The notes beneath the pieces were generated by a model that saw only the letters and a program-made list of their open reading frames with translations, was not told the DNA's origin and did no database searches. Of a DNA stretch of 64,000 nt, positions 61,140-64,000 are shown piece by piece. The DNA lies in contig NC_088863.1 in the NCBI RefSeq assembly GCF_032884065.1, positions 43,382,310 to 43,446,309 on the forward strand, written 5' to 3'. This DNA comes from Artemia franciscana (Eukaryota; Arthropoda; Branchiopoda; Anostraca; Artemiidae). Made by a program: the position numbers and the translations under genes. The first letter of the stretch is position 1; every line of letters begins with the position of its first letter.

Positions 61140-62430
61140 AGTGGTCCTGATTGTGTTCCTTGGATGAATCTTTGTGTGTTTGGATAATGAGGAGTTCTGA
61201 GAAAATCATTTGCTGCATACCTTATGTTTATTTGGTTCTTCTCCAATATGAAAGCTAGTATGCTGCTGAGCATGACTAACTAAATTCAATTCCTATCGCA
61301 GTAATAACATCTGAAAGGTTTTTCTCCTGTATGGACTCTCATATGCGTAGATATATGCATACATACGTGTATCTAAAAGCCAGTGGCACTATACACAAAA
61401 AAGAAAGAAAAAGCACAAAATTAAAAAAATTAAACAACAGTGCTCAATACATTGAAATTTTGTCTTCCATGGCTCTAAAACTTTCTCTGTATAGCTATCC
61501 ATCACAATAATTAGCTCCCTAGAAGAGGTATCTAAAATACTTGGGAGCCGTGGTGCATTTTTACTAAAATATCTATTCCTTGAATGCTCCAAACCCTGAC
61601 AATTACTCACACAATGATCCAGGTAATCCCCATACTACCATGTCATCATCATCATAATAATCCTAGTGTCCCCTAGACAATGACATACAATTTACCTGCA
61701 CCCGCAACCAGAACTTCAGTGCCCCCAGGGACTAACTCCTATTCATACACTACTTTAATCTGGTTATAAAATGTTGGAATAAACGACTTCTTAACACAAG
61801 CAAGTATAACATGAATCTTTTGGTCTTGAAAGCACGAATACAGCATGCAAACAAAATCATCAGTATACAATGGCAACATTTGCCCTCATTCCATTCCAAC
61901 GACAACGGAGCATTATCCTGAAGGGCCTTCATCCGTTTGTCCTTGTTGCCTATTTAGAAGATTTTAAAATCTTATTATAAGCCACCTTCGATAGCCGGTT
62001 GTCGGGCAAATGTAATATCTGTAACCAAAACTTGATTTCTAGTATAATCCTCTTGTGATTTAAATTTGGTATACCTAGGTCACCTTTGAGAACCAAACTG
62101 CTAAAATTATTTTCCAATGCGTAGATAAACCATTACCACTTTAATCATAGATTTTACTACTCATTTTTTTTAAAGGGTTTTCTTATGAATGAAGCTTCAT
62201 CATGGATAAATACTCATTAAAAAAGAACTGTTGATTGTGCATTTCATATTTATACTACTATTCTCCTGTGTGATTTATCATAAGTGTGGATAAATATGAG
62301 CTTTGAGAAAATACCGCATATAGACATGATACATATTTACACGGTTTTTCTCCTATATGGAATCTCATATGCCGAAATAAATGAGAATTGAAAAAGAATA
62401 GTTTAGCGTAGACTTTGCATTGATATGATT
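61140..62430 (-). pseudogene. C2H2 zinc-finger gene remnant, interrupted
   Basis: On the - strand, 62425 down to 62258 reads YQCKVYAKLFFFNSHLFRHM, RFHIGEKPCKY, VSCLYAVFSQSSYLSTLMIN, HTGE and a stop: two 28-residue fingers with TGEKP-type linkers. Cys to Tyr in finger 1 and a lost His in finger 2 break zinc binding. Below it (to about 62150) is a third, worse finger (FFFNEYLSMMKLH). At 61345-61295 comes HMRVHTGEKPFRCYYCDR, and about 61265-61150 gives HIGEEPNKHKVCSK, stop, FSQNSSLSKHTKIH. The fingers are separated by about 0.75 kb (61385-62130) of non-finger sequence, probably an insertion. A dead copy of a zinc-finger transcription factor gene. Confidence 0.75.
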
Positions 62431-63069
62431 TAGATTTTTATATTCTTTACCAAAGCCTCTTTTTTCAAACTTTGATTTGCTCATATACAAAACTTCTTTT
62501 CTTTGATGATTTGATAATTCGAATTATTTACTTCACCATAATTTTAATTTGCTCGCTAATGGTGGGTATAGGGTAATTCAATCTGATCTCAATTGATTGA
62601 TTCCGTTTTTTTCTGATAAATATTCTAGATCCTCCATTATCATTGCGTTGGATAGTATTTATGCTACTTGACTGTCAACTTTCTCATCAAATTCATGCTG
62701 AGAACTGGCAAGTAACAAGGCGCCATTCCTTGTAGCTTTGTTGGAATCGCTGAAAACTTTATCCAATTGTGTAACCTATATGTTTAATGTCCAATAGTGA
62801 ACATAGAACTAGACCAAATTTCAGTTTCGGTGGTTTTTATTCAAGCATTAGTGTTTTCACTTGCATATTCTCAAAATTCCAAAGACTGGTGAAAAATCCC
62901 TAAAACACCCCATCATCAGTATTCAAATTCGAAAAAGTAGTGAAAAATCAATAGAAAGCTGCCATTGTCAATAAAAACATTGTTAAGGGTTTGAATACCT
63001 AAAAGAATGGGTATAGTTAAGCCAACCTTAGTTAAAATACCCTGGGTTTGGATGAGCAGTAACTTGAAA

Positions 63070-63770
63070 AGGTTATAAACACAAGGAACGGATTTTTTTT
63101 AAAGTCATAATCATGCAAAAATAATTTTTTAAAGTAAGAAATTCACGTGAACAGAAACTTGAAAATGTCATAAGAACACAAAAATAATTTTCAAAAAGTC
63201 AGAAACATGCAAACATTTTTTTTTAAGATAACAAACAAGTGAACAGAAAGTTGAAAAGGCCAAAAACATACGAAAAGAATTTTCAGTCAGATGCATGCAT
63301 ACGGAATTTTCAATATGTAAAAAATGTGAACAGACATTTGAAAGCCAGATGCATGCTAATATAATTTTGAAAAGTTAAAAACATGCCATCATTATTTTAA
63401 AAACGTCAGAAGCCTATGAATAAAAACTTGAAAAGCTCGAAAAACACGAATTTTCAAAAAGTCAGAAATACGTGAAAAGAAGCTTGAAAAGATCGTAAAT
63501 GCACGAACAGAATTTTGAAATTCAAAAACAAGCGGACAGGAATTTTCAGGAAGTCAGAAATATATGAAAAGAAGATTGAAAAGTCAGAAACACGCGAGCA
63601 GAATTTTCGAAAAGTCAGAAATATGTACAGAATTTTCAAGATTCCTGAAACAATCAAATGTGTATGAGAAACTTAAAAAAAGGCAGAATCACACGAACAT
63701 AATTTTCAAAAACTCAAAAACATACGTCCTGAAAAATTCAAAACAAAAAAGTTCAAGTCCTGAAGCAAAA
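63070..63770. repeat. Degenerate minisatellite, about 35-40-bp unit
   Basis: Repeating variants of 'gaacagaattttcaaaaagtcagaaacatgc' and 'gaaaagaagcttgaaaagtc', often alternating, fill the stretch. The open frames on both strands (63454-63657, 63564-63833) are products of the repeat. Confidence 0.8.
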
Positions 63771-64000
63771 AAAGGGGTCGTAAAATTTTTGTATACAAAT
63801 AAGAAAGTTTCAATTCCAAATTTTTTATTTTGAAAATGTATTTTTTCGGGGGAGGGGTTTATTTTGGAGAGAAAACTGAAAAAGTTGATAATCTAAATAA
63901 ATGGGGTGTGCCTCAGGGGTTTAGTTTTAGAATCGTTTCGAAGGCTTCATTTATGCACTCATTATGTTTAAATATACCTCTTTACTCTCCCCCTGAAGGC

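Larger units (their letters stand above)
55921..64000 (+). other. Gene 2 intron 2 (at least 8 kb, open at window end)
   Basis: I looked for a Walker A (GSSGAGKTT-like) exon and saw none, so the intron probably extends past the window. It holds a full hairpin repeat, a roughly 280-bp tandem array with a SINE, a zinc-finger pseudogene and a minisatellite. 57810-58850, 60935-61135, 62430-63060 and 63780-64000 show nothing else explicable. Confidence 0.5.

Overview
This is a eukaryotic, AT-rich, intron- and repeat-dense window. The only well supported genes are two members of the ABCG (white/scarlet/brown) half-transporter family, head to tail on the + strand. The protein resembles insect White, and the introns (0.9 to 24.3 kb) are full of dispersed repeats, so an arthropod is likely. 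A crustacean such as a branchiopod is my guess from repeat style, not something the sequence proves.

Gene 1 (1-47566) lacks its 5' end. Seven exons can be read with matching splice phases: 1-228, 4887-5187, 8014-8145, 32462-32690, 41589-41694, 46058-46256 and 47117-47215. They encode the last 430 residues: Walker B, D-loop and H-loop of the nucleotide-binding domain, then the six-helix membrane domain. Two AATAAA signals follow the stop. Gene 2 begins about 3.8 kb further on. Its first two coding exons (51000-51170 and 55719-55920) give the N-terminus up to just before the expected Walker A exon, which must lie beyond the window. Half-transporters of this family act as dimers.

Most of the rest is repeat. 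The dominant family (about 17 full, partial or decayed copies, both orientations, 11.3-57.8 kb) is a roughly 1.7-kb non-coding composite unit. It has a long inverted repeat (HP1), a spacer, a second inverted repeat (HP2), a roughly 800-bp tail, and a short perfect palindrome at the end. A full copy nested inside another (17801-19542) fixes both termini. Hairpin arms carry paired, copy-specific substitutions. A second family is a pair of Helentron/HINE-like elements (about 8.92-11.09 and 51.85-53.49 kb) with TATGGCACTTG subterminal inverted repeats, a 3' stem-loop and internal monomers of about 280-300 bp.

Other contents are two non-LTR retrotransposon 3' ends in intron 1, a decayed protein-coding remnant (25.74-27.24 kb), a degenerate C2H2 zinc-finger pseudogene on the - strand (61.14-62.43 kb), a tRNA-derived SINE inside a roughly 280-bp tandem array (58.86-60.93 kb), a 214-bp (AT)n tract and smaller tandem repeats. 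Nearly all short open frames in the window are chance frames in repeats.
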